A DNA stretch of 64,000 nt from Nocardia ninae NBRC 108245 (GCF_007990755.1 NZ_BJXA01000006.1:1-64000), one strand, 5' to 3'; shown: positions 1 to 8,076, numbered from the stretch's first letter. Notes: a model not told the origin generated them from the letters alone. Translations and numbers: made by a program.

Positions 1-125
1 GCAGGTGCTGCCGGTGCACCAGGCGCGGTCCCGTTTGGCTGGAAGGCATTGGCTCCGGCGATGCCGGCGAACAACAGTGTCGTGGTCAGGCCTGCGATGG
101 CCGCGGTTCCGATCGTGCGTTTCAT
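1..125 (-). CDS. small secreted protein, first of three tandem paralogues (3' part outside window)
   Basis: Only the N-terminal ~41 residues are in the window. They begin MKRTIGTAAIAGLTTT, continue through a hydrophobic stretch and reach an AGANAFQP cleavage-like site, so this is a Sec signal peptide. The layout (basic start, Ala/Gly/Thr-rich core, A-x-A, then a QP-type mature start) matches the proteins at 441-857 and 1300-1989, and a related GAAGGGGCT ribosome-binding block lies just upstream. The mature part begins Pro/Ala-rich (GAPGAPAAPA-like). Function unknown; cell-envelope or extracellular location is inferred. Confidence 0.7.
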   Translation of the reverse strand, partial: MKRTIGTAAIAGLTTTLLFAGIAGANAFQPNGTAPGAPAAP

Positions 126-280
126 GTAGAGCCCCTTCTTATCTCGAAGTGGTCCAGGTAGTTCGAATCTTCGACGCGCTGAGCGCGCATGACCGCGAGC
201 AAGCCCTTCGACACCGTACTGATCGGGGATCGGCCCCTGCTGGGGCTCACGTATTCCGCCGTCGGACTTGTGCCTGGTGG

Positions 281-315
281 TCGTCGTCGCCGAGCGCGAG
301 GCTCGGCGACGACGA
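281..315 (-). terminator. 15-bp perfect hairpin, likely terminator of the 441-857 gene
   Basis: Arms at 281-295 and 301-315 are perfect inverted copies around a 5-base loop, 125 bases downstream of the stop at 441. There is no clear U tract, which is usual for actinobacterial hairpins. It is the only structure I see in the gene-free stretch 126-440, apart from the short leader block of the first gene next to its start. Confidence 0.5.
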
Positions 316-440
316 CGAACAGTTCGGGTTTCGCTTCGGCATCGGACAAACCATTCGACCACCTAGCGGCGGTGTGTCGAGGAATGCGTCGGTGAACCGA
401 TCGGCTGTTCACCTCGGAAGGCACCAGGCCTTATCGAGGA

Positions 441-857
441 CTATCCGAATCCGGGGATCTGGGGCAACGGCGGTACGCCTGGGAACTGCGGCAGCGAGGG
501 CATGCCTGGAACCTGAGGCAATGGTGGCGTGCTGCCTTGCGTGCCGCCTTGAGCGCCACCTTGCGCCCCGCCCTGCGGGGTTTGGAGGCCGCCCTGTGCG
601 CCGCCTTCTGCGCCGCCCTGCGCGCCGCCCTGCGGAGCCGTGGCACCACCTTGTGCGCCACCCTGAGCCCCGCCTTGCGCGCCACCCTGCGGGGTCAGGA
701 CGCCGCCTTGCGTCCCGCCTTGTGCTCCGCCCTGAGCGCCACCTTGTGCGCCCCCCGCCGGCGGTTCGGGCTGGTAGGCACTGGCACCGGCGACGCCGGT
801 GAAGAGCAGTGTTGCGGTCGCTCCTGCGGCGGCCGCGGCTGCGATGATCCGATTCAT
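441..857 (-). CDS. secreted Gly/Gln/Ala-repeat protein (paralogue 2)
   Basis: A 138-residue protein. It has an N-terminal signal peptide (MNRIIAAAAAAGATAT..., cleavage near GASAYQP). About 75 residues then consist almost only of QGGA/QGGT units interrupted by TPQ or APQ, and the C-terminus is Pro-rich with PxLPQxPG periodicity. The ATG at 857 is preferred over upstream in-frame starts because it directly follows the GAAGGGGCT block and opens the signal peptide. The body is a simple repeat and no catalytic domain is visible. A structural, adhesive or envelope-matrix role is possible but unproven. It is the middle gene of three same-strand paralogues, each with its own upstream block. Confidence 0.75.
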   Translation of the reverse strand: MNRIIAAAAAAGATATLLFTGVAGASAYQPEPPAGGAQGGAQGGAQGGTQGGVLTPQGGAQGGAQGGAQGGATAPQGGAQGGAEGGAQGGLQTPQGGAQGGAQGGTQGSTPPLPQVPGMPSLPQFPGVPPLPQIPGFG

Positions 858-925
858 GTGTGTAGCCCCTTCTCGTGTTGAAGTGGTACATGCGTACATG
901 CTGATCAAACGTTCAACACAGTAGT
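858..925 (-). promoter_or_regulatory. conserved upstream block of secreted paralogue 2
   Basis: Read on the minus strand, this carries GTTGAACGTTTGATCAGCAT, then a doubled CATGTAC, then ACCACTTC and GAGAAGGGGCTACAC before the ATG. The same elements in the same order precede the 1300-1989 gene, and a weaker version precedes the gene at 1-125. Conservation outside the coding region indicates a shared promoter/5'UTR. No canonical -10/-35 pair is obvious. Beyond it, 926-1104 holds no gene that I can support. Confidence 0.55.
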
Positions 926-1104
926 GGCTCAGATCACAATCAGCAAAACTGGTCGGTATGAAATGGGATCGAAGTCGGGAATTCGGTCGGTTTCGGGGAG
1001 GCCCGCCGACGTCGTCTTGCGGCAGGAAAGTCGAATTGTCGGGCGGTTACGGCCCGGAATGCCGGTCGGCTCGACGCGTCGGACAGCGGAGCCGAAGCCC
1101 GTGC

Positions 1105-1138
1105 GCGTCGCCGCCGCGCCGAAGCGTGGCGGCGACGC
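1105..1138 (-). terminator. GC-rich hairpin downstream of the 1300-1989 gene
   Basis: An 11-bp stem (GCGTCGCCGCC against GGCGGCGACGC) with a 12-base loop lies about 160 bases past the stop of the 1300-1989 gene. It is a plausible terminator, although this sequence is so GC-rich that chance hairpins are common. Confidence 0.3.
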
Positions 1139-1299
1139 CGAACAGTGCGGTTTGCCGCGACGTCCGACCCCTACTGCGGAAAGGTTATTACGCGAATTGG
1201 GGTGAACGCCGCGGGCGAGCCGATCGACTGCTCAGTCGCAAGACTGCACCGCGGTGAGTCTGCACGGAGAATGCGAAATTGCCAGGTTCAGGGCTGTTC

Positions 1300-1989
1300 T
1301 CAGCCCACTGTGCCGGTGCCTGCGCCTGGGGTGGTGCCGGTGCCTGCGCCCGGGCTCGTGCCGGCGCCTGCTCCGGTGCCGGTCCCCGTGCCTGTCCCTT
1401 CGTCCGTGCCCGTGCCCGTGCCCGTGCCCGTGCCCGTGCCCGTGCCCGTGCCCGTGCCTTCGCCCGCGCCGGGGGCGCCGCCTGCACCTGGGCTGGTGTT
1501 GGTGCCTGCGCCTGGGGTGGTGCCGGTGCCTGCGCCCGGGCTGGTGCCGCCGTTGTCTGCGTCCTGATCAGCGCCGGTGCTCGGGCACTCTGCCGGCTCG
1601 GTCGACTCGGCAGGCGCTTCGTCGTCTTTGGCGGGCAGGCCGGCGCTGCCGGAGCTGGGCAAGCCGGCTGGCGCGCCATCCGGCTGGGTGCCGCTCTCGT
1701 CGCTGGTGCCGTTGTCGCTGTCGGCCCCGTTGTCGCCGCTGGTGCCGTTGTCACTGCCTGCACCGCTCGGGTCGCTCTCGCTGGTGCTGGGTTCGCTCGG
1801 CTTCTTTTTGTTCTTGGCCGGGTCTTCGGTACCGCTCTTGCTCTCTGGGCACTCCTTGGGTGCGGTCTGGCTCACCCTCGTGAATCCGCCGACCGAATCC
1901 TCGGTCTGGAATGTATTCGCCCCGGCGGCACCGGCTAGCAATAGTGTCGCGGTCAGCCCTGCGGCCGCGGCTCCGATCTTGCAAATCAT
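1300..1989 (-). CDS. secreted low-complexity protein with (Gly-Thr)n tract (paralogue 3)
   Basis: A 229-residue protein. Residues 1-25 form a signal peptide (MICKIGAAAAGLTATLLLAG, then AGANTFQTED). The middle is charged and rich in Ser/Asp/Asn/Gly (repeats such as GADSDNGTS). The C-terminal third is a run of Gly-Thr dipeptides and GAGTGTTPGAGT repeats ending at GTVG. The Gly-Thr run is encoded by an uninterrupted hexanucleotide repeat. It shares signal-peptide style and upstream block with the two neighbouring paralogues. There is no recognisable domain; an extracellular or envelope role is inferred. Confidence 0.75.
   Translation of the reverse strand: MICKIGAAAAGLTATLLLAGAAGANTFQTEDSVGGFTRVSQTAPKECPESKSGTEDPAKNKKKPSEPSTSESDPSGAGSDNGTSGDNGADSDNGTSDESGTQPDGAPAGLPSSGSAGLPAKDDEAPAESTEPAECPSTGADQDADNGGTSPGAGTGTTPGAGTNTSPGAGGAPGAGEGTGTGTGTGTGTGTGTGTDEGTGTGTGTGAGAGTSPGAGTGTTPGAGTGTVG
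1403..1458. repeat. hexanucleotide microsatellite (CCCGTG)n inside the secreted protein gene
   Basis: About nine consecutive CCCGTG units (first one TCCGTG) on the plus strand encode alternating Gly-Thr on the minus strand. Because the unit is six bases, gain or loss of units changes protein length without a frameshift. Confidence 0.9.
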
Positions 1990-2046
1990 ATGTGTAGCCC
2001 CTTCTCGTTTCGAAGTGGTACATGCTGATCAAACGTTCAACACGTT
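1990..2046 (-). promoter_or_regulatory. conserved upstream block of secreted paralogue 3
   Basis: On the minus strand GTTGAACGTTTGATCAGCAT is identical to the copy before the 441-857 gene. It is followed by GTACCACTTC and GAGAAGGGGCTACACAT, and it runs straight into the ATG at 1989. It very likely contains the promoter and ribosome-binding site of this gene. Confidence 0.55.
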
Positions 2047-2221
2047 AATGGTGATCCTTCGAAATGAGCAGGACGTCGGTACCGTAGGCAAGTCCCTTTC
2101 GCTTGCGCGCACCAGCCCACATACCGGTAATTCCAATTGGTATGGCGCCTACCAATACACCGGATACGCCTGTTCCCCCACGGCGGATAATTAAACCCCC
2201 GCAACCGAAATCATTGGCAAT

Positions 2222-2263
2222 GAACGGGACATGACCGAACAGATGCCCGGTCATGTCCCGTTC
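2222..2263 (-). terminator. 16-bp perfect hairpin ending the MHS-family transporter gene
   Basis: Arms 2222-2237 and 2248-2263 (GAACGGGACATGACCG and its complement) enclose a 10-base loop, starting 10 bases after the stop codon at 2273. Position and stem strength make it a convincing intrinsic terminator. Confidence 0.8.
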
Positions 2264-2272
2264 CGTGTCGAA

Positions 2273-3628
2273 CTACGGAGCTATGGCTGCCTTCGCGGGG
2301 ACCAGCGCGCCGAGCGCGATGTTGTCGCCCGCGTCGGGCACCTCGGTGCCGCGCAGGGAGGTGCCTGCGGTCTCCCGGAGGAAGCACCAGGCGACCAGGC
2401 CGACGAGGCTCGCGCCGACCATGTAGACGGCCGGGAACAGCGACCAGCCGGTCCCCTCGATGACGGCCTCGTTGACCAGTGGGGCGGTGCCACCGAAGGC
2501 GGCGGTGGAGAGGTTGTAGGCGAGCGCGAAGCCGGCGTAGCGGACGTGCGTCGGGAAGATCGCCGGGAAGGTGGAGCTGATGGTCGCCAGCTGCGGAACG
2601 TACAGCAGGCCGAGCACCACGAAGCCGGTGATGGCCCACACGGTGCCCTGCCCCATCAGCCAATACATCGGGACGGCCAGCGCGGCCAGGCCGACCAGCG
2701 AGAACAGCCACATCGGGCGGCGGCCGACCTTGTCGGACAGCCTGCCGAAGAACGGCAGCACCAGCATCATCACCGTCTGGCCGATCAGCATCATCGCGGT
2801 GGTGTCGGACTCGCCCATGCCGATGGTTTTCTGCAGGTAGGTCGGCTGGTAGGTGAGCAGGGTGTAGTTCACGACGTTGAGCGCGACGACCAGACCGGCC
2901 AGCGTGAGCAGCTCGCGCCGGTAGGTGGTGACCAGCTCGCGCAGGCCACGCAGGCCGCCGGGCGGCTGGTTCTCCTCCTCAGCGACTTCGGTAAACACCG
3001 GGCTCTCGTCGAGTTTCGACCGCAGATACCAACCGACCAGGCCGAGTGGCACGGCGAGCAGGAACGGGATGCGCCAACCCCAGTCGTGCATGGCAGCCGA
3101 GCCGAACGCGAGCTGGCAGGTGAGCACCGTCGCCGACCCGCCGACGAAGCCTGCGAGCGTGCCGAATTCGAGGAAACTGCCGAGGAAGCCGCGCTTCTTG
3201 TCACTGGCGCATTCGGCCAGATATGTTGCGGCACCACCGTATTCACCGCCGGTGGAGAAGCCCTGCACGACGCGCAGCGCGATCAGCAGGATCGGCGCGA
3301 GCACACCGACTTGGGAATGGGTCGGCAGCAGGCCGATGGCGCCGGTGGCCGCGGCCATCAACAGGATCGTGGTGGCCAGCACCGCTTTTCGGCCGATCCG
3401 ATCGCCGAGCGGACCCCACACCATGCCGCCGAGCGGGCGCAGCAGGAACGAGATGGCGAAGCCGAGCATGGTGCCGAGCGTGCCCAAGTCGCCTGGGAAG
3501 AAAGCGTCGGTCAGGTAGGTGGCCGTCGCGGCATACACGCCGTAGTCGAACCATTCGGTGGCATTGCCCATTGCGGAAGCGGCGACCGATCGCCGTAGTG
3601 GAAAACTCCCCGGGTCCCCATCACTCAC
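2273..3628 (-). CDS. MFS transporter, metabolite:H+ symporter (MHS/ProP-like) family
   Basis: A 451-residue, 12-helix integral membrane protein of the MHS branch, which imports organic acids, betaine or proline-type solutes with protons. Diagnostic features are the N-terminal MGNATEWFDYGVYA segment, the loop-2 motif GPLGDRIGRK, the helix-4/5 motif RVVQGFSTGGEYGGA, the DWGWRIPFL segment after helix 6 and a second RLSDKVGRRP motif. The GTG at 3628 was chosen because GGAGAGG lies 6-7 bases upstream; the longer frame to 3748 adds Arg/Ser-rich sequence unlike the family. It stands alone and is closed by the hairpin at 2222-2263. The substrate cannot be assigned from sequence. Confidence 0.85.
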   Translation of the reverse strand: MSDGDPGSFPLRRSVAASAMGNATEWFDYGVYAATATYLTDAFFPGDLGTLGTMLGFAISFLLRPLGGMVWGPLGDRIGRKAVLATTILLMAAATGAIGLLPTHSQVGVLAPILLIALRVVQGFSTGGEYGGAATYLAECASDKKRGFLGSFLEFGTLAGFVGGSATVLTCQLAFGSAAMHDWGWRIPFLLAVPLGLVGWYLRSKLDESPVFTEVAEEENQPPGGLRGLRELVTTYRRELLTLAGLVVALNVVNYTLLTYQPTYLQKTIGMGESDTTAMMLIGQTVMMLVLPFFGRLSDKVGRRPMWLFSLVGLAALAVPMYWLMGQGTVWAITGFVVLGLLYVPQLATISSTFPAIFPTHVRYAGFALAYNLSTAAFGGTAPLVNEAVIEGTGWSLFPAVYMVGASLVGLVAWCFLRETAGTSLRGTEVPDAGDNIALGALVPAKAAIAP

Positions 3629-3947
3629 GTGCGCGTCCTCTCCAGCCCGTTGAACGGACCTCGTTTCGGCCCGCCTCCGGGTCCTGACACCAGAGACTGG
3701 GCACGAAATAGACCGATACCCACGTTTCATCCGACGCAAACAGGGCATCCCGGTGTGCCCACCTCTTACGAGTGCTGCGACCTGCGGAGGAGGGGGTGGT
3801 TGTGAGGATGGTCACGAATTGATAACGGACCGAAAATCGCCAGCGTTGGCTCGGTGAACACCTCGCGCACGTTTCTGTCGCCGAACTCTGCGTGGTCGCC
3901 CTCTTCGCGCCGCCGGTGGCCGAGTTCGGTCTCGCGCATCCGGTGGG

Positions 3948-4508
3948 TCACCCGGTTGCCGCGGCGGCCCCCGGCTTGACCAAACCTGCTTCATAGGCGA
4001 ACACCACCGCCTGCACCCGATCGCGCAGACCGAGTTTCGACAGCACCGAGCTGACATGGGTCTTCACCGTGTGCTCGCTGACCGTCAGCGCCGCGGCGAC
4101 CTCGGCGTTCGAGAGGCCACGGGCCAGCTGGCGCAACGTGTCTCGCTCCCGCTCGGTCAGTTCGTCCAGACGGCAGGCCAATTCGGGCCGTGGACGTCCG
4201 CGCTCGGTGAGTTCGGCGATCAAGCGCCTGGTCACCGTCGGCGCCAGCAGAGCCTCGCCGGCGGCGACGACGCGCACCGCGTCGGCCAGCTCGTCGCGGC
4301 GAACATCGTCGCGCAGGAACCCGCCGGATCCGGCCCGCAGGGCATCGTAGACATATTCGTCGACATCGAACATGGTGCGCACCAACACTTTCGCTGAGGT
4401 CTCGGGTCCGACGCCGGCCACGGTGATCACCACGGTCAGTACGGCATCGACCGCGTGGGGCGGGAACCGTTCGATGACGCCCCGGGTCGCCGGGCTGGTA
4501 AGCCTCAC
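3948..4508 (-). pseudogene. deleted two-component remnant: kinase-like N-terminus joined to response-regulator C-terminal part
   Basis: The 186-codon frame ends with a complete NarL/LuxR DNA-binding domain (LTERERDTLRQLARG..., SEHTVKTHVSSVLSKLGLRDR). Before it are only the last two alpha/beta units of a receiver domain (VLVRTMFDVDEYVYDALRAG, residues ~41-60). The receiver start with the phosphoacceptor Asp is missing. Residues ~10-37 (VIERFPPHAVDAVLTVVIT) instead resemble the first membrane helix of the sensor kinases normally encoded just upstream of such regulators. An in-frame deletion joining kinase start to regulator end would explain this. It may still be expressed as a DNA-binding protein, but cannot be phosphorylated in the usual way. 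Confidence 0.6.
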
Positions 4509-4661
4509 AAGCGCTCAGTCTGGTCGGCCCGCGAGCTTCGTCGCCTCACTCTCCAGGCTGATACCGTCCTCATCCCTACGGGTGAGGTTGGGCCGCAGCC
4601 ACTTCGGTGCTCATCAGCCCACCTGCTCGGCCAGAAACTGTTCCCGCGTCCGTTGACCGGG

Positions 4662-5549
4662 TCACGGCTTCCAGTCGGTGGTGTGCAACCAGGTTTCGAG
4701 GGTCTGCAGGGCGGGGTGATTTTTGCGGAGGGCGGCGGTGTCGATGGGTTCGTCGGGGCCGTCGTTGAAGTAGGCGAACATCTGCGCCACCTGCTCGTCG
4801 AAGGCGCGGACCTGCTCGATCGGCACCTGGTTGCTGCGGGCGGGCAGGCCTGCGACGCGGCCGAAGGTCTCGGCGATCTGGGGTGGGGTGAGGCGGTCGC
4901 CCGCGAGGGGGACGGCGCGGCCGAGGTAGTCGGCGGGACGGTCGAATGCGAGGGCGGCCAAGACGCCGATGTCCTGTACCGAGACGAGCGAGAGCGGGAT
5001 ATCGGCGCGGACCGCGAGATTCAGCACCAGTTCACCGTTTTCGTCGACAATGGGTCGATTGAAAGCGTTGAAATTTTCCATGAAGAAGACCGGGCGCAAC
5101 ACAGTGGCAGGCAGGTCGAGCGAGGCGATGTGCGCCTCGATGGCCGTCTTCGCCGCGTAATATTCGACGCCCGAGTTCTCGTCCGCGCCTTTGAGCGAGC
5201 TGTACACCAGATGCTCGATACCGGACGCTTTCGCGAGGTCGGCCACCGCTTTGCCGCGTCGTTGCTCCGCCTCGATGCCCGCGCTGGTGATGTGCACGCC
5301 GGTCATCATCGTCAACATCATGAAGACGCCGTACGCGCCGTCCATGGCCGCTCGCACGGAATCGGCATCGTCCAGGTCGCCTTCGATCAGGTTGGCCCCG
5401 GAGGCACGCAGCGTGCGGGCCGCCGGTGCGTCGAGATCGCGAACGAAAGCGTGCACTTCCCAGCCACGTTCGAGCAGTTGCACGGTGGTCGCCCGACCCT
5501 GCTGTCCGGTGGCGCCGATGACCAGAACCGGTCCTTTGTTGCTGTTCAT
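4662..5549 (-). CDS. NmrA-like NAD(P)-binding oxidoreductase/sensor
   Basis: A 295-residue Rossmann protein of the atypical SDR / NmrA group. It has the Gly motif GATGQQGRATTVQLL near residue 10, VYSSLKGAD around the active-site region, YYAAKTAIEAHI with the YxxxK-like pair, and LRPVFFMENF. Members either reduce quinones or enones or sense NAD(P) redox state. The start at 5549 has AGGAG 5-6 bases upstream; the open frame further upstream is not needed. It is divergent from the XRE/MmyB regulator at 5647, a common regulator-target arrangement, so control by that neighbour is likely. Confidence 0.8.
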   Translation of the reverse strand: MNSNKGPVLVIGATGQQGRATTVQLLERGWEVHAFVRDLDAPAARTLRASGANLIEGDLDDADSVRAAMDGAYGVFMMLTMMTGVHITSAGIEAEQRRGKAVADLAKASGIEHLVYSSLKGADENSGVEYYAAKTAIEAHIASLDLPATVLRPVFFMENFNAFNRPIVDENGELVLNLAVRADIPLSLVSVQDIGVLAALAFDRPADYLGRAVPLAGDRLTPPQIAETFGRVAGLPARSNQVPIEQVRAFDEQVAQMFAYFNDGPDEPIDTAALRKNHPALQTLETWLHTTDWKP

Positions 5550-5646
5550 GTCAAACTCCTTCGGGTGTTCTCCTGTTGAGTAAGACGTTAGAGACGGGCG
5601 GCGGTCTGGTCCTGTTACCAATACTGCTACCCACAAAGGGAATTCG

Positions 5647-6474
5647 ATGACCGAAAACCACCGCGCCGAACTCGCGGCATTCCTGCGCGCACAGCGCTCC
5701 CGGGTGCAGCCCGCCGACGTCGGACTGCCACCCGATATGGAACCGGGCAGGCGGCGCACCCCCGGTCTGCGCCGCGAGGAAGTCGCCGAGCTCGCCGGCG
5801 TCAGCCTCACCTGGTACACCTGGCTCGAACAGGGCCGCAAGATCGCGGCCAGCCCGCAGGTGGTCGACGCGCTCGCCCGCGCACTGCGCCTCGATACCGG
5901 TCAGCACCGGCACCTGCGCAGGCTGGCAGGGCTGGCCGATCCGGTCGCCGCCCCGCAGCCGGGCGAGGAGCGGGCGCGGCTGCAACGGCTGGTCGATTCG
6001 ATGATGCCGAGCCCGGCCGGAATCCATGACGGCCGTTTCGATTTCGTTGTCTGGAACGACGCCTACGCACGCATCCGGATCGACCCGGCCGAGCTCGCGC
6101 CCGAACGCCGCAACATGGTGTGGATGATGTTCACCGACGAGACGAACCGAAAAGCCATGCGCCGTTGGGAGCCTGCCGCCCGCGCGGTGCTGAGCCAGTT
6201 CCGCGCCGTGGTCGGCCGTCGCCCCGACGACGAGCGGCTGGCCGCGCTGGTTGCGGTGCTGAACGAGGTGAGCGTCGAATTCCGCACCTGGTGGTCGGAG
6301 TACCCGGTCCAGGAATTCCGCGCCGCCACCATCGGCATCGACCATCCCACGGCGGGCGCTCTCGACCTCGAGCTCTTCCAGCTCAGGCTGGTCGAGAACC
6401 CGGACCTGCTCCTGGTCGTGCAGTTGCCGTCGACCGAGGACGACCGCAGGCGCATCACCGCCGCGCTGGCTTGA
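5647..6474 (+). CDS. XRE-family regulator with MmyB-like ligand-binding domain
   Basis: A 275-residue cytoplasmic DNA-binding protein. An N-terminal helix-turn-helix (residues ~35-85; RRTPGLRREEVAELAGVS, WYTWLEQGR) is followed by the MmyB-type C-terminal domain (VWNDAYARI, RNMVWMMFTD, WWSEYPVQEF), which in this family binds small ligands such as fatty acids. The window between it and the divergent NmrA gene (5550-5646) is the obvious place for its operator. The stop codon abuts the stop of the convergent gene at 6475. Start is an ATG; AAAGGGAATTCG precedes it. Confidence 0.85.
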   Translation: MTENHRAELAAFLRAQRSRVQPADVGLPPDMEPGRRRTPGLRREEVAELAGVSLTWYTWLEQGRKIAASPQVVDALARALRLDTGQHRHLRRLAGLADPVAAPQPGEERARLQRLVDSMMPSPAGIHDGRFDFVVWNDAYARIRIDPAELAPERRNMVWMMFTDETNRKAMRRWEPAARAVLSQFRAVVGRRPDDERLAALVAVLNEVSVEFRTWWSEYPVQEFRAATIGIDHPTAGALDLELFQLRLVENPDLLLVVQLPSTEDDRRRITAALA

Positions 6475-6834
6475 TCAGCCGCTCGCAGGCCAGTTTTCCT
6501 CGATGATCAGTCGGCCGGCGCGCACCGCGGCCGCGTGGTGCTCGGCGACCAGGTCGGCCGGGTACGTCGGCCAGAGGGTGATGGCGCCGCTGGCCTTGTC
6601 GATGGTGCTCACCGTGCCGCCGATGGGCAGCGGGCTTGGCGGAGTGCGGTTTTCGGTGGGCGGCGGTGGCGTGAAGATGGCGACGACGACGAAACAGCTG
6701 TCGAATTCGGTGATCCGATTGGTGATCCCGCGCCCGGCGTCGTCGTCGAAGGACAGGTAGCGCTCGGTGAGGCGTTCGGCCTCGGCGAGGGTCACCGGGG
6801 TGGTGCACTCGGTCGGGTAAGCATGGATGTCCAT
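6475..6834 (-). CDS. hypothetical protein, YrhB-like
   Basis: A 119-residue soluble protein. The segment FDSCFVVVAIFTPPP followed by GGTVSTIDKASGAITLWPTYP resembles the YrhB/Imm35-type fold (a 'private-note then typed strand' pattern of a conserved Gly, then VDKxTG), but the match is by eye only. The ATG at 6834 (MDIHAYPTE) was chosen because the longer GTG start at 6894 adds an unstructured Pro-rich lead. No strong ribosome-binding site is seen. It is convergent with the XRE gene, with directly adjoining stop codons. Function not assigned. Confidence 0.5.
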   Translation of the reverse strand: MDIHAYPTECTTPVTLAEAERLTERYLSFDDDAGRGITNRITEFDSCFVVVAIFTPPPPTENRTPPSPLPIGGTVSTIDKASGAITLWPTYPADLVAEHHAAAVRAGRLIIEENWPASG

Positions 6835-6938
6835 GGTGTCGACGGCGGCCACCGGCGGTGGCGCCAACTCCTTTCCGCAATCCTGGTGCCCCACTGTGCC
6901 GTACGCGCGCGGCGGCTGCTCGCGTTGTCCGGGATTTG

Positions 6939-7529
6939 CTATCGGACGGCAGAGTTTGCCGGACGGTCGAAGTGCACGGTGGCGAGCATACGGCGAGCCA
7001 GCAGTTCGGGGTCGGCCCCGTCGGCGAGGCTCGAATTATCCAGCGCCCCTTCGCGCCACAGCGCGGCGAAACCGTGCACCAGCGACCAGGCGGCCAGCTG
7101 GGTGGCCTGCTGCTGCTCGACGTCGCCGGGCAGGTTGGCGGACACGCCGGAGCGCAGCGCCGCAGCGGACTTCGTGCGCGCCTCGGCCAGGCGCGGATCG
7201 TCGGCCCGCAGCAGGCTGTGCCGGAACATCACGTCGAAATGCCCGGGGTGCTCGCGCGCGAAACGGATATAGGCGACGGCGACCTCGCGGAAGTCGGCAC
7301 CGGCCTGCGTCAGTTCGGCGGCGAGCAGTTCGAATCCGTCGATGGCCAGCGCGGTCAGCACCCCCGCGCGATCGCCGAAATGGTGCGCGGGCGCCGCGTG
7401 CGAGACCCCGGCCCGGCGGGCCAATTCGCGCAGGGACACCGCGTCGACCCCGTCGCTCGCGATCTGGTCGGCCGCCGCGGCCAGGATGGTGGCCCGCAGA
7501 TCGCCGTGGTGATAGCCGCTTTTCGCCAT
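6939..7529 (-). CDS. TetR/AcrR-family repressor
   Basis: A 196-residue regulator. The TetR_N helix-turn-helix is at residues ~8-55 (YHHGDLRATILAAAADQI, LRELARRAGVSHAAPAHHFGDR). The C-terminal domain carries YIRFAREHPGHFDVMFR, typical of the WHG / TetR_C_13-type subgroup. It is divergent from the DoxX gene at 7628, whose near-consensus promoter (7558-7586) lies just 29 bases beyond this start, so repression of doxX and autoregulation from the shared region is the simplest reading. Confidence 0.85.
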   Translation of the reverse strand: MAKSGYHHGDLRATILAAAADQIASDGVDAVSLRELARRAGVSHAAPAHHFGDRAGVLTALAIDGFELLAAELTQAGADFREVAVAYIRFAREHPGHFDVMFRHSLLRADDPRLAEARTKSAAALRSGVSANLPGDVEQQQATQLAAWSLVHGFAALWREGALDNSSLADGADPELLARRMLATVHFDRPANSAVR

Positions 7530-7557
7530 GCCTCGATGGTGCCCGAGAATCTAGTCA

Positions 7558-7586
7558 TTGACAAGTTGGCGGGTCGGACCTTATCT
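7558..7586 (+). promoter_or_regulatory. sigma-A type promoter of the DoxX gene
   Basis: TTGACA (7558-7563), a 17-base spacer, then TTATCT (7581-7586), about 40 bases before the ATG at 7628, which itself has GTAGGAGA. TTGACA is mirrored by TGTCAA at 7593-7598, so a repressor-binding inverted repeat could overlap the promoter. Confidence 0.65.
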
Positions 7587-7627
7587 TTCCAGTGTCAAGA
7601 TTGATCGCTAGAACGTAGGAGACCCTG

Positions 7628-8065
7628 ATGGCACCGCTGGTTGTACTCGCCGTCGTCACCGCACTGGCCCGCCTCATCGGCCGGCTGGCCGGACCGGACT
7701 GGCTCGACTCGTGGCCCCACGCCGTCGCGCTCGGTCTCGCAGCCATGTTCGCGCTGACCGCCAGCGCCCACTTCCTCTCGCCGCGCCGCGAAGCACTGGT
7801 GGCGATGGTGCCGCCGAACCTGCCCAACCCAGCCGCCCTGGTCGCCCTCACCGGCGTCCTCGAATTGGCCGGCGCGGCCGGACTGCTCATCCCCGCCACC
7901 GCGAAACTCGCCGCCGCAGCCCTGATCCTCCTGCTGATCTCCCTGTTCCCAGCCAACATTCGCGCCGCAAAAGCGGACCTCGGCATCAAGACCATGCCCC
8001 TACCGCTGCGCGCCTTGGTCCAGGTTCTCTTCATCGCGTCGCTGGGTGTGGTCCTATTCGCCTGA
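7628..8065 (+). CDS. DoxX-like membrane protein
   Basis: A 145-residue protein with four predicted membrane helices, and the DoxX landmarks SAHFLSPRREALVAMVPPNLP, LTGVLELAGAAGLLIP and the C-terminal RALVQVLFIASL. DoxX proteins are small inner-membrane proteins linked to oxidative or thiol stress, but their chemistry is mostly undefined. It is transcribed alone from 7558-7586 and ended by the hairpin at 8077-8113. The divergent TetR is the probable controller. Confidence 0.8.
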   Translation: MAPLVVLAVVTALARLIGRLAGPDWLDSWPHAVALGLAAMFALTASAHFLSPRREALVAMVPPNLPNPAALVALTGVLELAGAAGLLIPATAKLAAAALILLLISLFPANIRAAKADLGIKTMPLPLRALVQVLFIASLGVVLFA

Positions 8066-8076
8066 GCACCGGACAA

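Noticed and set aside
924-1205. 93-residue plus-strand ORF between secreted paralogues
   Set aside because: It overlaps the conserved upstream block edge and the hairpin of neighbouring genes, with no protein-like conservation visible.
1380-1460. Regularly spaced repeats suggesting a CRISPR array
   Set aside because: The unit is a six-base tandem repeat without spacers and it is inside a coding frame.
2045-2254. 69-residue minus-strand ORF with a hydrophobic middle
   Set aside because: Its start codon lies inside the perfect terminator hairpin at 2222-2263 and no ribosome-binding site is seen, so it is unlikely to be a gene.
2231-3598. 455-residue plus-strand ORF opposite the MHS transporter
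   Set aside because: Gln/Arg/Glu-rich antisense frame with no recognisable motif; it also begins inside the transporter terminator.
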